Origin: Pseudomonadota bacterium
Lineage (GTDB): Bacteria; Pseudomonadota; Alphaproteobacteria; SHVZ01
DNA length: 64,000 nucleotides
Direction of reading: 5' to 3'
Assembly (NCBI GenBank): GCA_016195085.1
Contig: JACQAG010000026.1
Span: forward strand, 175,951 to 239,950
Below the pieces are notes generated by a model. It was not told the origin of the DNA. It made no database searches and was given only the letters and a program-made list of their open reading frames with translations. A program made the translations under genes and the position numbers. Positions 33,705 to 42,965 of the stretch are shown here, in pieces. Each line of letters begins with the position of its first letter. Within the stretch, counting starts at the first letter, position 1.

Positions 33705-34115
33705 ATGGGGATTTCGCGGCGTGAGCTGCTGGTGGCAGGTTTGTCTGTCCTATCCGGGCGGAGCCCGGCGCGGGCGGACAGCGGCACGCCAATTCCCGGC
33801 CGCTCGGCCATGGACGTTCTCATCGACCCGGCGACCGGCCAGATTATGCCAACCCCACCGGGCGCCCCGGGAAGCGTCCCGGTCGAGCATCTAAAGCAGC
33901 TCTTGCTGAACGCCACCACCGAAGGGCTCCCGGTCGAGCGTCGGGCCGACGGCACCGAGATCATGAATCTGCAAGGCCGCTTCCAGCATGCCGCGGTCAT
34001 CCAGATGAATGGCGACGGAACCGTGACCGTCACCTGCGACCTCCATGGCGAGCACCGCTTGTCGCTGGCCGCGGTCAACTCTCTGCGCGCCTGGGCTCTG
34101 CCATCCCAACAATAA
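33705..34115 (+). CDS. Small exported protein, twin-arginine-like signal, unknown function
   Basis: A 136-residue protein with an N-terminal export signal containing SRREL followed by a hydrophobic stretch (LLVAGLSVLSG) and a likely cut near ARA; it could use the Tat pathway. The mature part has VLIDPATGQIMPTPP and then NLQGRFQHAAVIQMNGDG, a pattern I associate with small post-PEP-CTERM-type domain proteins, though this match is by eye only. It ends 8 bases before the exported metalloprotease, so the two are probably co-transcribed and may act together outside the cell. Confidence 0.72.
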   Translation: MGISRRELLVAGLSVLSGRSPARADSGTPIPGRSAMDVLIDPATGQIMPTPPGAPGSVPVEHLKQLLLNATTEGLPVERRADGTEIMNLQGRFQHAAVIQMNGDGTVTVTCDLHGEHRLSLAAVNSLRAWALPSQQ

Positions 34116-34123
34116 GACCGACC

Positions 34124-35791
34124 TTGGTCCGATCGCTGGCTCTCCTGCTTGCCGTCTCGGCGCTTGCGTCCTGGTGGGTGGCGCCGCTGGACGCCGCCCA
34201 GATCACCATCGCCAACAACGATCCGGCCGGCATCGGCTTCAACGACCCGACGCCGGTGGCGCCGGTCGGCGGCAATTCCGGCACGACCAAGGGCCAGCAG
34301 CGCCTCAACGTCTTCCAGCAGGCCGCCAATAGCTGGGGGGCCGTCGTCGCCAGCACAGTTCCGATCATCGTTCAGGCGCAGTTTGCGGCGCTCACCTGCA
34401 GTGTCACCAGCGCCCGCCTCGGCCAGGCAGGGCCGACCTTCATCGTGCGCAATTTCGCCAATGCGCCGTTGCCGAGCACCTGGTATCCAATTGCTCTCGC
34501 CAACGCGCTCGCCGGCACCGACCTCGCCAACAGCCAGCCGGCGATCAGCGCCACCTTCAGCCTATCCATCGACCAGGGCTGTCTCTCCGGCGTCTCCGGC
34601 TTCTACTACGGGCTCGACGACGCGCCTGCATCGGGCACGCTCGATCTCCTGCCGGTGGTTCAGCACGAGCTCGCCCACGGCCTCGGATTTACCACCTTCA
34701 CCAATGGCGCAACCGGGGCCTTCGCCCAGGGGACGCCCAGCGTTTACGACTATTTCGTCTACGACAACGCCGCCGGCAAGACCTGGGCCGAGATGGGCAG
34801 CGATGGCGAACGGGCGGCGTCCGCGCTCCGCGATGGCCAGCTCGCCTGGTCGGGCCCGCAAGCGACCGCCGCGGCCGCAACCCGGCAGCGGGCCGGGCTC
34901 GATGGCGGCGGACGCATTCTCCTTTATGCGCCCAGCGCCTTGGCGCCGGGATCCTCGATCGTGCACTGGGACAGGCGCGCCAATCCGGCCTTGCTCATGG
35001 GCCCGTTCCTCTCGGCCGGGCTCAGCGGGCTCGACCTGACGGCGAACCAGCTCGCCGATATCGGTTGGTCGATCGCGGCGCCGCTGGCGACGATCCTTCC
35101 GCAAAGCGGCTGGTGGTGGAATCCGGCCGAGGGCGGCCGCGGTTTCAGCCTGGAGCTGAGCGGCAGCAACGTGTTCATGTCGACCTATCTCTATGCGGCC
35201 GATGGCAGCCCGCTCTGGTATGTGGCGCTGGCGCCGCGGCAAGCCGCCGTCAGCTTCCAAGGCTCGCTCCAGCAATATGCCAATGGCCAGACCCTGACCG
35301 GGGCCTATCAGGCGCCGGCGCTCCTCGGCACCATCGGCTCCGCCACGCTCAGCCTCGACAGCGCCGGCAGCGGCCGGCTGGTTTGGCCGGGCGGCACCAC
35401 GCCGATCCAGCGTTTCGATTTCGTGACCGGCGGCGCTGCCAGCGGGCCGGCCGCCGGCATGCCGCAGACGGGATGGTGGTGGAACCCGGCGGAGGGCGGC
35501 AGGGGGTTCTTCATCGAGGTGCAGAACACCACGATGCTGATCTCGGGATACATGTATGACAGTCGCGGCCAGGCGGTGTGGTACACGAGCCAAGGCCCGA
35601 TGACCTCGCCGACGCTCTATCAAGGGCCCCTGCAGCAATACCAAGGCGGGCAGACGCTGACCGGTGCCTACGCCGCGCCCAATCTCGCCGAGAGCCTGGG
35701 GACGGTCTCCCTTCAGTTCTCGAGCCAGTCTCAGGCGACCCTGACGCTGCCCAACGGCACGCAGATTCCGCTGACGCGTTACGTGTTTTAG
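34124..35791 (+). CDS. Secreted zinc metalloprotease-like protein with two C-terminal tandem repeats
   Basis: A 555-residue exported protein; TTG start 8 bases after the previous stop. Signal peptide about residues 1-24 (VRSLALLLAVSALASWW, cut near DAA). A protease-like domain (about 25-320) has the zinc motif HELAHGLGF with His181, Glu182 and His185. The third metal ligand of metzincins (HExxHxxGxxH) is not at the expected place. After that come two repeats of about 100 residues (about 325-430 and 445-555), each beginning SGWWWNPAEGGRGF and containing LQQY and GQTLTGAY. Similar beta-rich repeats end other secreted proteins of proteobacteria and may bind surfaces or glycans. The substrate is unknown. 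Confidence 0.8.
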   Translation: MVRSLALLLAVSALASWWVAPLDAAQITIANNDPAGIGFNDPTPVAPVGGNSGTTKGQQRLNVFQQAANSWGAVVASTVPIIVQAQFAALTCSVTSARLGQAGPTFIVRNFANAPLPSTWYPIALANALAGTDLANSQPAISATFSLSIDQGCLSGVSGFYYGLDDAPASGTLDLLPVVQHELAHGLGFTTFTNGATGAFAQGTPSVYDYFVYDNAAGKTWAEMGSDGERAASALRDGQLAWSGPQATAAAATRQRAGLDGGGRILLYAPSALAPGSSIVHWDRRANPALLMGPFLSAGLSGLDLTANQLADIGWSIAAPLATILPQSGWWWNPAEGGRGFSLELSGSNVFMSTYLYAADGSPLWYVALAPRQAAVSFQGSLQQYANGQTLTGAYQAPALLGTIGSATLSLDSAGSGRLVWPGGTTPIQRFDFVTGGAASGPAAGMPQTGWWWNPAEGGRGFFIEVQNTTMLISGYMYDSRGQAVWYTSQGPMTSPTLYQGPLQQYQGGQTLTGAYAAPNLAESLGTVSLQFSSQSQATLTLPNGTQIPLTRYVF

Positions 35792-35796
35792 CTTCG

Positions 35797-36600
35797 CTAC
35801 CGCCCGCACCAGACCGGCGCGCGCTTGCCGATAAAGGCATCGATGCCTTCGCTGGCATCGGCGGCCAGCATGTTGCGGGTCATGACCTCGCTCGCATAGG
35901 CGTAGGCGTCTTCCAAGCCCATCTCTCGCTGGCGATAGAACGCCTCCTTGCCGATCTTGAGCACGAGCGGCGATTTGGCCGCGATCTGGCGGGCGAGCGT
36001 CGCGGTCGCGCTCTCGAGCTCCGCCGGCGGGACCACACGGTTGACGAGGCCGAGGGCCTTGGCCGCGTCCGCATCGATGAGCTCGCCCGTGAGCAGCATC
36101 TCCATCGCCGCTTTGCGGCCGACGGCGCGGCTCAAGGCCACCATCGGCGTCGAGCAGAACAACCCGATATTGACCCCCGGTGTGGCGAAGCGCGCGCCTT
36201 GCGAAGCGACCGCGAGGTCCGCCGTGGCGACGAGCTGGCAGCCGGCGGCGGTGGCCACCCCATGCACGCGGGCGATCACCGGCTTCGGCAGCAGGGTGAT
36301 GGTCAGCATCAGCCGCGAGCATTGCTGGAAGACCGATCTGTAGAACGGCTCTTCCGGTCTGGCCTTGAGCTCGCGCAGATCGTGACCGGCGGAGAAGGCA
36401 GGGCCGGCGCCCGCCAGCACCACCACGCGGATCGAAGCATCGCCCGCCGCCCGGTCGAGCTCGGCCTGGAGGCTCGCCATCATCGCCGTCGACAAGGGAT
36501 TACGCTGCGCCGGGCGGTTGAGGGTGAGGGTCAAGATCCCGGCATCGATCTCCCGGAGCACCAGGGGCTCGTCCGCCTGCGGCTGCTTCTGTGCGGTCAT
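35797..36600 (-). CDS. Enoyl-CoA hydratase/isomerase family protein
   Basis: A 267-residue crotonase-fold enzyme (start chosen at ATG 36600; an upstream start would add 21 residues). The oxyanion-hole segments are visible: [17 protein letters not shown] and [20 protein letters not shown]. One catalytic Glu of true hydratases (in the GFAxGGGxEL type motif) is replaced here by the AAGCQL sequence, as in the ECHDC3-like subgroup, whose activity may differ from classical hydration. The C-terminus is normal. It acts on acyl-CoA in the cytoplasm. Its gene is divergent from sugE, and its end lies 5 bases from the protease gene on the other strand. Confidence 0.88.
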   Translation of the reverse strand: MTAQKQPQADEPLVLREIDAGILTLTLNRPAQRNPLSTAMMASLQAELDRAAGDASIRVVVLAGAGPAFSAGHDLRELKARPEEPFYRSVFQQCSRLMLTITLLPKPVIARVHGVATAAGCQLVATADLAVASQGARFATPGVNIGLFCSTPMVALSRAVGRKAAMEMLLTGELIDADAAKALGLVNRVVPPAELESATATLARQIAAKSPLVLKIGKEAFYRQREMGLEDAYAYASEVMTRNMLAADASEGIDAFIGKRAPVWCGR

Positions 36601-36706
36601 CGGCTCCACTCTCGGGCGCGGGGGAATCCCCTTTCTTATGGGTTGGGGGGCCCCTATCGTCAAGCCGCCGGAGCGGGGCGCGGCCCAAGCGGAACGGGTG
36701 ATACCG

Positions 36707-37030
36707 ATGGCGTGGATCTATCTGACGATCGCCGGGCTGTTCGAGATCGCCTGGGCCATCGGCCTCAAATTCACCGATGGCTGGACCAAGGTGTGGCCGA
36801 GCGTGGCCACCATCCTCGCCATGCTGGGCAGCGTCGCTTTTCTGGGGCCGGCGGCGAAGGTGCTGCCGATCGGCACGGCCTATGCGGTGTGGACCGGCAT
36901 CGGCGCCACCGGCGTGGCCATCCTTGGCATGCTCTGGTTCGGGGAGTCGCGGGCGCCGCTGCGCCTCCTCTGCATCGCCGCCATCGTTGCCGGCATCGTC
37001 GGCCTCAAGCTGGCCGAGTCCGGCACATGA
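36707..37030 (+). CDS. sugE: SMR-family exporter SugE/Gdx (guanidinium exporter type)
   Basis: A 107-residue small multidrug-resistance protein with four membrane helices. The conserved membrane Glu is in [15 protein letters not shown], and the Gdx-type signature continues with [11 protein letters not shown]. Helix 3 has [16 protein letters not shown]. Members of this subgroup export guanidinium by proton exchange, working as antiparallel dimers. The start ATG 36707 is in the right place for helix 1. No guanidine riboswitch is recognisable upstream. The stop overlaps the thioesterase start (ATGA), so the two genes are coupled. Confidence 0.9.
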   Translation: MAWIYLTIAGLFEIAWAIGLKFTDGWTKVWPSVATILAMLGSVAFLGPAAKVLPIGTAYAVWTGIGATGVAILGMLWFGESRAPLRLLCIAAIVAGIVGLKLAESGT

Positions 37031-37482
37031 ACCGGGCCAAGTTGAAGAGCGCCATCAGCATTGCTGCATTCGACGAGCTCATACGCCGCGAGCTGCCCTT
37101 TGCGGCGGAGTCCGGAATCAAGGTCGAGAAGCTCGAGGCTGGGGCGGCCAGGGTGAGGCTGCCGGTGCATGGAAGGCTGCTCAGGCCCGGAGGCACCATC
37201 AGCGGGCCGGCGATGATGGGGCTGGCGGACTTCACCATGTATGCGGTGGTGATGAGCCGGCTCGGACCGGCCAAGCACGTGGTCACCACCAATCTCAATG
37301 CGAATTTCCTGCGCCGGCCGGCGCCGGTGGATCTCATTGCCGAAGGCCGGCTCATCAAGCTCGGCAAGCGCTTGGCCTATGGCGAGGTGACGCTCTACTC
37401 CGAGGGCGACGACGAGCCGGTCTGCCACGTCACCTCGACCTATTCGATCCCGCCGCAGGACGGCTCGACGGGCGCAAGTTAA
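37027..37482 (+). CDS. PaaI-family hotdog thioesterase
   Basis: A 151-residue single hotdog-fold protein that should hydrolyse acyl-CoA thioesters. The central helix region reads [20 protein letters not shown], with the Asp expected at the active site of PaaI-type enzymes. The following strand is [13 protein letters not shown]. The ATG overlaps the sugE stop, showing translational coupling, but the metabolic link to an SMR exporter is unclear. It could be coincidental co-transcription with the acyl-CoA function of the nearby enoyl-CoA hydratase. Confidence 0.88.
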   Translation: MNRAKLKSAISIAAFDELIRRELPFAAESGIKVEKLEAGAARVRLPVHGRLLRPGGTISGPAMMGLADFTMYAVVMSRLGPAKHVVTTNLNANFLRRPAPVDLIAEGRLIKLGKRLAYGEVTLYSEGDDEPVCHVTSTYSIPPQDGSTGAS

Positions 37483-37624
37483 TCCCCAGCCCTTGGTCGT
37501 CGCTCGGGAATGCACATACCCCCGCAGCGGGAATTATTTCCAATACTGCAAATTCAAGTTGCTCCAATTCCCGCATTTGGCTTAGATACCCGAGAATATC
37601 TATCTAAGCGTGCTGGGGGGCACC

Positions 37625-39601
37625 ATGGGGAAACGGATTGTCGCAACGCGCGGCGCTTGGCGTCGGGCGCTGCTTTGCTCCTGTTTCGGCGCCGCGATCG
37701 CGCTCGTGGGCTGCAGGATGCCGGAGCAATTCGAAGTCACCAAAGGCTTGGATCCTTGGAACGAGGACAAGGATGTCCGCTTCCGCACGACCTATTACTT
37801 CCGCGTGTTCGATGTCTGCGAGCTCGTCGATCGAAATTCCTCGATCGACCCGGGACAGAACGCGATCTTTCCGGTCAAGACCAACCAGCAGCTGCAGCTG
37901 CTTAAGGACTCGATCTATCGCTTCCGAATGACCGGGCAAGCCTCCTCGCTGTTCAACCGCGTGCATTTCGAGTCGGGCACGCTGAAGGCAGCGGAAATCG
38001 ATCCGTTTGGGGCAACGATCGCCCAAGACGACAGGAACGGGCAGCTCTATTTCAAGTCCCGCGACCAGGTCGAAGAAGAGGCGCGAGAGACGGCTCAACT
38101 CAAGCGGCTGAAGGAGCTTCGCACGCTGTTGGGAGAGGTTAAGGACGGAGACAAAGATCCAATCTATCCGGATCTTCTCGGACTCGTGCGGGGTCAAATT
38201 CGGGAAATCGGCGGCGGACCGCAACCTCCCGCCGCCGTTGGGACCAGCAACGAGATCGCTACGCTCGCTGCAGATGCGTTTCAGGCCGGGCTAGGAGCAG
38301 TCACAGACTACGAGACCCTCAGGGCGCCAACTCTCGCGGATTTCACCCCGGATCCGAAGGAACCGACGCCAAGAGCTTCGAGTGCCATACGGGGAGATCG
38401 GGGCAATCTGCCGACAAAGGCTGACGGAACGACGCTTGGCTTGCGCAACGCGCTAGACACCGTTGGTCCAGCGGTAAGCGATGCTGCCATGGCGCTTCGC
38501 CTAGCCGGTTTTGCAGCCGACAAGGCCCAAAGCCAGCTCACCGAAGCAAAGACCAAGCTCGCCAAAGCCAAAGAAGAGGCGGCAAAGGGGCAGGCCGCAT
38601 TGGCCAACGTGCAGCAGAATACGGCAACTCTTTCAGCCACCGAGAAGACGGTTCAAGACTCGCTCACCTCCTTCAACGCCGATAAGGCGAAGGCGGATCA
38701 GGATGCGGCCACCACGGCGGCGGATGTCGCGACGGCCACGGCGGCCCTCGCCAGCGCCCAAATGGAGCGTGATATCGCCAATGGCGCACTGGTGGCCGCG
38801 CTTGCGGCCGCGCCACAAGTTGCCAACGATATCTCGATCGCCCGGCAACGCCTCGCGACCGCCGAGGAGAAGCTGAAAGCGGCAAAGAGCGCCCTCGATG
38901 CGACGACGGCGAAACAGAAGGGCGCACTGGCGAAGCAGCAATCTGCCATGGACAATAAAGCCACCGCCACCAAAACGCTCGCGGCCGCGAACGCCAATTC
39001 GGGCAAGGCGGCGGCCTCGGTCGCGGCCCTGGTGGCGGTGCAAACTCCGTTGGACAACGCAGTTCTCGCGGCTGATGCGGACGTCAAGAATTGGCAAGGC
39101 CGCATCGACGGCACAGTGGCGGCACCAGGCATCGTACGTCTGCAAGGGCAGATCACCGTTGCGGAACGCGAGGCACGGGCAATGCGAGATAAAATCGTTC
39201 AGATGACCAAGGCCACACTGGATCGTGGCGCCGTCAGCGCCCTCGTCGACACGGCGACCGCGTCCTCCGAGGACTGCCCGCGAGGCAGCACCAAGAAGCG
39301 TGGATTCCAGGTTCTCGGTCCGGAAGGTGTGCGGACCTTCAACCAAGACGAACGTCTGGTGATGGCGATGTCGAGCGATGCCAAGCCGCTGATCAGCGTG
39401 CTCAAGGATCTATCGAGCCGAGTCTTGGATCAGAAGGCGAACGCCTCCGACCAGCTCCTGCCGATCGCGACCGAGCGATTGCATATCTCGGAGGCGCAGC
39501 GTGCGTTGGACGCGGCGAAGCCGAAGTTCCCGGATGACGTAGCCCCGGCGGTGCAGAAGGTGATCGAGGCATTCCTCGGTCAAACGGGAGTCAAGAAATG
39601 A
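37625..39601 (+). CDS. Large coiled-coil lipoprotein, first of a coupled pair
   Basis: A 658-residue predicted lipoprotein not assigned to a family. Signal peptide with lipobox IALVGC at about residues 22-27 when started at ATG 37625. The N-terminal domain (about 28-190) has RFRTTYYFRVFDVCELVD and ends in a helical stretch. From about 280 to 530 the sequence is a long Ala/Lys/Gln-rich coiled coil (KAQSQLTEAKTKLAKAKEE and similar heptads). A small C-terminal domain follows, with EDCPRGSTKKRGFQVLGPEG. Periplasmic or outer-membrane anchored, possibly spanning the periplasm. Its stop overlaps the start of the next lipoprotein gene (ATGA), so the two products are probably made in equal amounts and form one structure. 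Confidence 0.78.
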   Translation: MGKRIVATRGAWRRALLCSCFGAAIALVGCRMPEQFEVTKGLDPWNEDKDVRFRTTYYFRVFDVCELVDRNSSIDPGQNAIFPVKTNQQLQLLKDSIYRFRMTGQASSLFNRVHFESGTLKAAEIDPFGATIAQDDRNGQLYFKSRDQVEEEARETAQLKRLKELRTLLGEVKDGDKDPIYPDLLGLVRGQIREIGGGPQPPAAVGTSNEIATLAADAFQAGLGAVTDYETLRAPTLADFTPDPKEPTPRASSAIRGDRGNLPTKADGTTLGLRNALDTVGPAVSDAAMALRLAGFAADKAQSQLTEAKTKLAKAKEEAAKGQAALANVQQNTATLSATEKTVQDSLTSFNADKAKADQDAATTAADVATATAALASAQMERDIANGALVAALAAAPQVANDISIARQRLATAEEKLKAAKSALDATTAKQKGALAKQQSAMDNKATATKTLAAANANSGKAAASVAALVAVQTPLDNAVLAADADVKNWQGRIDGTVAAPGIVRLQGQITVAEREARAMRDKIVQMTKATLDRGAVSALVDTATASSEDCPRGSTKKRGFQVLGPEGVRTFNQDERLVMAMSSDAKPLISVLKDLSSRVLDQKANASDQLLPIATERLHISEAQRALDAAKPKFPDDVAPAVQKVIEAFLGQTGVKK

Positions 39602-41394
39602 GGAATTCGCTCGATCGGTTAGTAGCGGTCGCGTCGGCTTGCGTGCTTCTCGGCGTATCCAGCTGCGCCTCGATCGATGGTATCTCCGGCTCAGCAGCGA
39701 TGCGGGTCGAGGTCGAGGTCTATAAAGGGCCGCTGTCGAAAGATCCTGAGGTTCAGTGGGGTGAGCTTGTGGGCACGCTGAACGAAGCCAACAGCTCGAT
39801 CGAGACCCTTCGCAAGTACCTTTCGCTCTCGCTCGGCAAAGGGCGCCGATACGACGCCAGTTATGCATTCCACCTGCAAGAGATCATTAAAGATTTGACT
39901 GCGGTGGAGGATCTACTCGATGGCGTGCGCATAGCCGCCAACGCTTGGCATCTGCGCTATTATGGTACGACACCGGGGTCGTTTGGACTCAGCAAGGACT
40001 TTGTGAAGGAGATAACTACATCAGGGGAGAGCCAGCTTCGCGATAAGATTTCAAACAAAATTCATGGGCTATTAGAATATGTGGATGGGTACGGTCTTTG
40101 CAGTGCGCGTCCACAAGATCCGGTCAATTCAAGCGACCTCGTTGGATGGCTGCGCATGCGGTACGCACTCGACCGATGCGTCGAAGATGAACTGCTGCAA
40201 TTAGCTGCGGCTAAGAGGGAAAATTCGCCGCAATCGACGGCTGCCCAACAAGGAACTCCGGTGCTGTCGCCAGAGAACAAATTGGCGCTCCTTTATCAAC
40301 TAAGGGACGAGTATGTGTCGTTGGTTGAAAAGCTGCGCTATTTGGAATCATACTCCAATTTGCCGGCCGTGGAACCGAGAGACACGGCGAACTTACCGAA
40401 GATTCAGACAGCATTGACTGCAATCTTGGCCGAGGCGGCGACCGCGGCCCAGCAGTTCCGCAACAAGGCTCTCGTATGGGCGCAATCCCACGTGCCGTTC
40501 CCATTGGATACGCAAGAAGGCCGCTCGGTGCCGATTACCGCGTCAACGATGTTGAGCACCTACGCGGACAAGATCGGTCCCCGGGCAGATACGCTGCTAA
40601 GGCAAGTTAAAGGCGTTGATCGCCGAGAGTTGCCACTGACCGTGGCTCTTCGCGAGACCACGCCTCCCGCATTCCTGAAGCAGTACATCTGGAATGATGC
40701 GGCGCCCGACATACGGCAATACTTTGGCAGCAGTGGAGGCGACGGTATTGGCTCCGTTCGTGATCGCGTGCGCGTCATCGAAAAGCTTTTTACCGATGAG
40801 AATTGGAACAACATCAACACGGTCCACGCGAGCGGGCAGGGGACAGTGCGGATGGCGCTCATCAAGGACGACATCGGCAACTGGAATCTGAAGTCGTTCG
40901 ATCAAGACCCCTCGGATCTGTTGGACGCCTATAAGAATGTCGGGCTCGCGGCGCTCAAGGCGGCCGCCGACGTCGCCAAGAACATCGCGTCCAGCGGCGG
41001 CGCGGGAGCTCTGCAATCGGCCGCCGGGCTTGCCAATCAGCTCACCTTCGGAAGCGCCCAGGTCACCAGTCCGACATTGGGGAGCCGCAATATCGATCAG
41101 CTTCACGCCGATACAGCCGCTCGCCTGACGCAGCTCAAGGACCAGACCGCGACGAAAGTCGACGACCTAAACAAAAAGATCGCCGACCTAGAGCCGAAGG
41201 TCAGGGACGCCAAAGCAGCCACGGATGCGGCGAAGACCGACCTCGATACGGCACAGAAGGCCCAAGACGACGCCGATACTTTGTCCACTCAGGCGCAGGA
41301 CAAGACCCGCGCCCATGATGCCCTGGAGGCGAAAACGACGCCCCCGGCTGGGCAAACTCGCTCTGATGACGTGCAAAAAACCTGGATTCGCTGA
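39598..41394 (+). CDS. Second coiled-coil lipoprotein of the pair, interrupted by a frame change
   Basis: The open frame encodes 598 residues and starts with a lipoprotein signal (lipobox VSSC, Cys about 23). The N-terminal domain (about 24-440) is helical without family match, including RDTANLPKIQTALTAILAEA and ELPLTVALRETTPPAFLKQY. From about 500 it becomes a coiled coil (LKDQTATKVDDLNKKIADLE). The frame ends abruptly at 41394 with QKTWIR. The -1 frame at the A6 run (41375-41380) reads KNLDSLTKDATTAN and continues the same heptad style to a stop at 41714, so the true protein is about 705 residues. Either a one-base indel or frameshifting at the A-run explains this. GC content is lower in the central part (around 40000-40400). 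Confidence 0.78.
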   Translation: MRNSLDRLVAVASACVLLGVSSCASIDGISGSAAMRVEVEVYKGPLSKDPEVQWGELVGTLNEANSSIETLRKYLSLSLGKGRRYDASYAFHLQEIIKDLTAVEDLLDGVRIAANAWHLRYYGTTPGSFGLSKDFVKEITTSGESQLRDKISNKIHGLLEYVDGYGLCSARPQDPVNSSDLVGWLRMRYALDRCVEDELLQLAAAKRENSPQSTAAQQGTPVLSPENKLALLYQLRDEYVSLVEKLRYLESYSNLPAVEPRDTANLPKIQTALTAILAEAATAAQQFRNKALVWAQSHVPFPLDTQEGRSVPITASTMLSTYADKIGPRADTLLRQVKGVDRRELPLTVALRETTPPAFLKQYIWNDAAPDIRQYFGSSGGDGIGSVRDRVRVIEKLFTDENWNNINTVHASGQGTVRMALIKDDIGNWNLKSFDQDPSDLLDAYKNVGLAALKAAADVAKNIASSGGAGALQSAAGLANQLTFGSAQVTSPTLGSRNIDQLHADTAARLTQLKDQTATKVDDLNKKIADLEPKVRDAKAATDAAKTDLDTAQKAQDDADTLSTQAQDKTRAHDALEAKTTPPAGQTRSDDVQKTWIR

Positions 41395-41714
41395 CGAAGG
41401 ACGCGACGACCGCAAATGAAGATGCTGGGAAGCGGCGTGAGGCGGCCAAACCCCTTGCGGCGAACAAAGCCAAGTACGATCAGGCGCAGAACAATTACAA
41501 AGATCTAAATGAGCAGCTTACAGCGCTGAAGAAGCAACGCGAGACCCTGGCGGATGACACAATGAAACAGGCCTCCGCAATCATCGAAACTCATCGTGTG
41601 ATCATGGATGCGTTGGAAGGGGCGGTGGTCAAGGACAAGACCAAGGCCGGTCCAACGGCGGGCGGGATCACCAACGCTGTCGGCGCGAGCGGGGTGAAGC
41701 CGCCGGGATATTGA
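41381..41714 (+). other. Displaced C-terminal coding segment of the second coiled-coil lipoprotein
   Basis: Open frame, -1 relative to the gene upstream, from the A6 run to TGA at 41712-41714. It encodes about 110 residues: a charged coiled coil (KRREAAKPLAANKAKYDQAQ and LKKQRETLADDTMKQASAII) and a flexible Gly-rich end. It lacks its own start and ribosome site, which supports its being the severed tail of the preceding gene. Confidence 0.8.
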
Positions 41715-41813
41715 CGCGGCGCGGGCGTGGGGGAGGTCGAAGCGCGGACCGGTCGCCGATCTCCGGTATCATAATACCGTACTAGAAAACCCCGGAATTA
41801 CCGGCCTTTCTGG

Positions 41814-41841
41814 TTGACATCCGCCGTTCATCTGCCATTAT
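41814..41841 (+). promoter_or_regulatory. Sigma70-type promoter of rplM-rpsI
   Basis: Consensus -35 TTGACA (41814-41819), 16-base spacer, -10 CATTAT (41836-41841), about 68 bases before the rplM start. Confidence 0.78.
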
Positions 41842-41909
41842 CCCGGCCCTTCGAAGAGGGGCGGCCGCGCCGGCTTTTCCCCTCGAGCGTATTCCCCATG
41901 AGGACCACA

Positions 41910-42374
41910 ATGAAGACCTACTCCGCCAAGCCGGCCGAGGTCCAAAAGAAGTGGGTGTTGGTCGACGCCGAGGGCGTCGTGCTGGGCCGTCTGGCTTCCG
42001 TGCTCGCCAGCCGGCTGCGCGGCAAGCATCTGCCCACCTTCACCCCGCATGTCGATTGCGGCGACAACATCATCGTCATCAATGCCGAGAAGGTGAAGCT
42101 CACCGGCAAGAAGCTCGCCGACAAGGTATTCCATTGGCACACCGGCCATCCCGGCGGCGTCAAGGAGCGCACCATGGCGCAGCGGCTGGGCGGACGGTTC
42201 CCCGAGCGCGTCGTCATCAAGGCGGTGGAGCGGATGATCACCCGGGGACCTTTGGGTCGCAAGCAGATGGGCAATCTCAAGGTCTATGCCGGGCCGGAGC
42301 ATCCGCACGAGGCGCAGAAGCCGGAGGTGCTCGACGTGGCGGGCATGAATCCGAAGAACAAGAGGAGCATCTGA
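41910..42374 (+). CDS. rplM: 50S ribosomal protein L13
   Basis: Large-subunit ribosomal protein L13, 154 residues, usual length. The start ATG 41910 gives the typical alphaproteobacterial opening [20 protein letters not shown] and is preceded by AGGA. The body contains [20 protein letters not shown], the GYxxHTGHPGG-like [15 protein letters not shown], and [20 protein letters not shown]. It is paired with rpsI 1 base downstream, the near-universal arrangement. In some bacteria L13 autoregulates this operon by binding its leader. Confidence 0.97.
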   Translation: MKTYSAKPAEVQKKWVLVDAEGVVLGRLASVLASRLRGKHLPTFTPHVDCGDNIIVINAEKVKLTGKKLADKVFHWHTGHPGGVKERTMAQRLGGRFPERVVIKAVERMITRGPLGRKQMGNLKVYAGPEHPHEAQKPEVLDVAGMNPKNKRSI

Positions 42375-42375
42375 G

Positions 42376-42849
42376 ATGGCGGAGCTGAAGGAAGCGCTCA
42401 GGAGCCTCAAGGCCGAGGAGGCGGTCGTTGCCGCTCAGGAGACGCAGCCGAAGATCGACGCCCAGGGCCGTGCCTACTCCACCGGCCGGCGCAAGAACGC
42501 CGTGGCGCGGGTCTGGATCAAGCCCGGCATCGGCCGTTTCACCGTCAATGGCCGCGAGAGCGAGGTGTATTTCGCCCGGCCGGTTCTGCGCATGCTGCTG
42601 AGCCAGCCCTTCGAGTCGGCCAACCGCAAGAACCAGTTCGACGTTTGGTGCACCGTCGTCGGCGGCGGTCTCTCGGGCCAAGCCGGCGCCGTCCGCCACG
42701 GCATCAGCCGGGCACTCAGCCTGTACGAACCGTCGCTCCGGGCGGTTTTGAAGCGCGGCGGCTTTCTCACCCGCGACAGCCGCGTGGTCGAGCGCAAGAA
42801 ATACGGCAAGGCCAAAGCCCGCCGCAGCTTCCAGTTCTCCAAGCGCTAA
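42376..42849 (+). CDS. rpsI: 30S ribosomal protein S9
   Basis: Small-subunit ribosomal protein S9, 157 residues, with an N-terminal extension of about 30 residues as seen in alphaproteobacteria. The core starts near [20 protein letters not shown] and ends with the universal RRSFQFSKR tail that reaches the P site. Translationally linked to rplM. A strong terminator follows at 42880. Confidence 0.97.
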   Translation: MAELKEALRSLKAEEAVVAAQETQPKIDAQGRAYSTGRRKNAVARVWIKPGIGRFTVNGRESEVYFARPVLRMLLSQPFESANRKNQFDVWCTVVGGGLSGQAGAVRHGISRALSLYEPSLRAVLKRGGFLTRDSRVVERKKYGKAKARRSFQFSKR

Positions 42850-42879
42850 CCATACATCTTCATATTTGTCCGTATTACC

Positions 42880-42909
42880 AAGGGGTTGGTCAATTGGCCA
42901 ACCCCTTTT
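42880..42909 (+). terminator. Rho-independent terminator of rplM-rpsI
   Basis: Stem AAGGGGTTGG paired with CCAACCCCTT around TCAATTGG-type loop, followed by TTC and a T-rich run, 30 bases after the rpsI stop. Confidence 0.88.
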
Positions 42910-42965
42910 CGATTTTCGGATCATTTTCACAAAATTGTTGCGGCCGCAGCCGCCAGTTGCCGCGT

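Noticed and set aside
36600..36706. Possible guanidine riboswitch upstream of sugE
   Set aside because: Only a short GGGGGAATCCCC hairpin is seen; none of the conserved ykkC or mini-ykkC sequence blocks are present.
37484..37624. Hairpin or promoter before the coiled-coil lipoprotein pair
   Set aside because: There are AT-rich stretches but no convincing -35/-10 pair or stable stem; not called.
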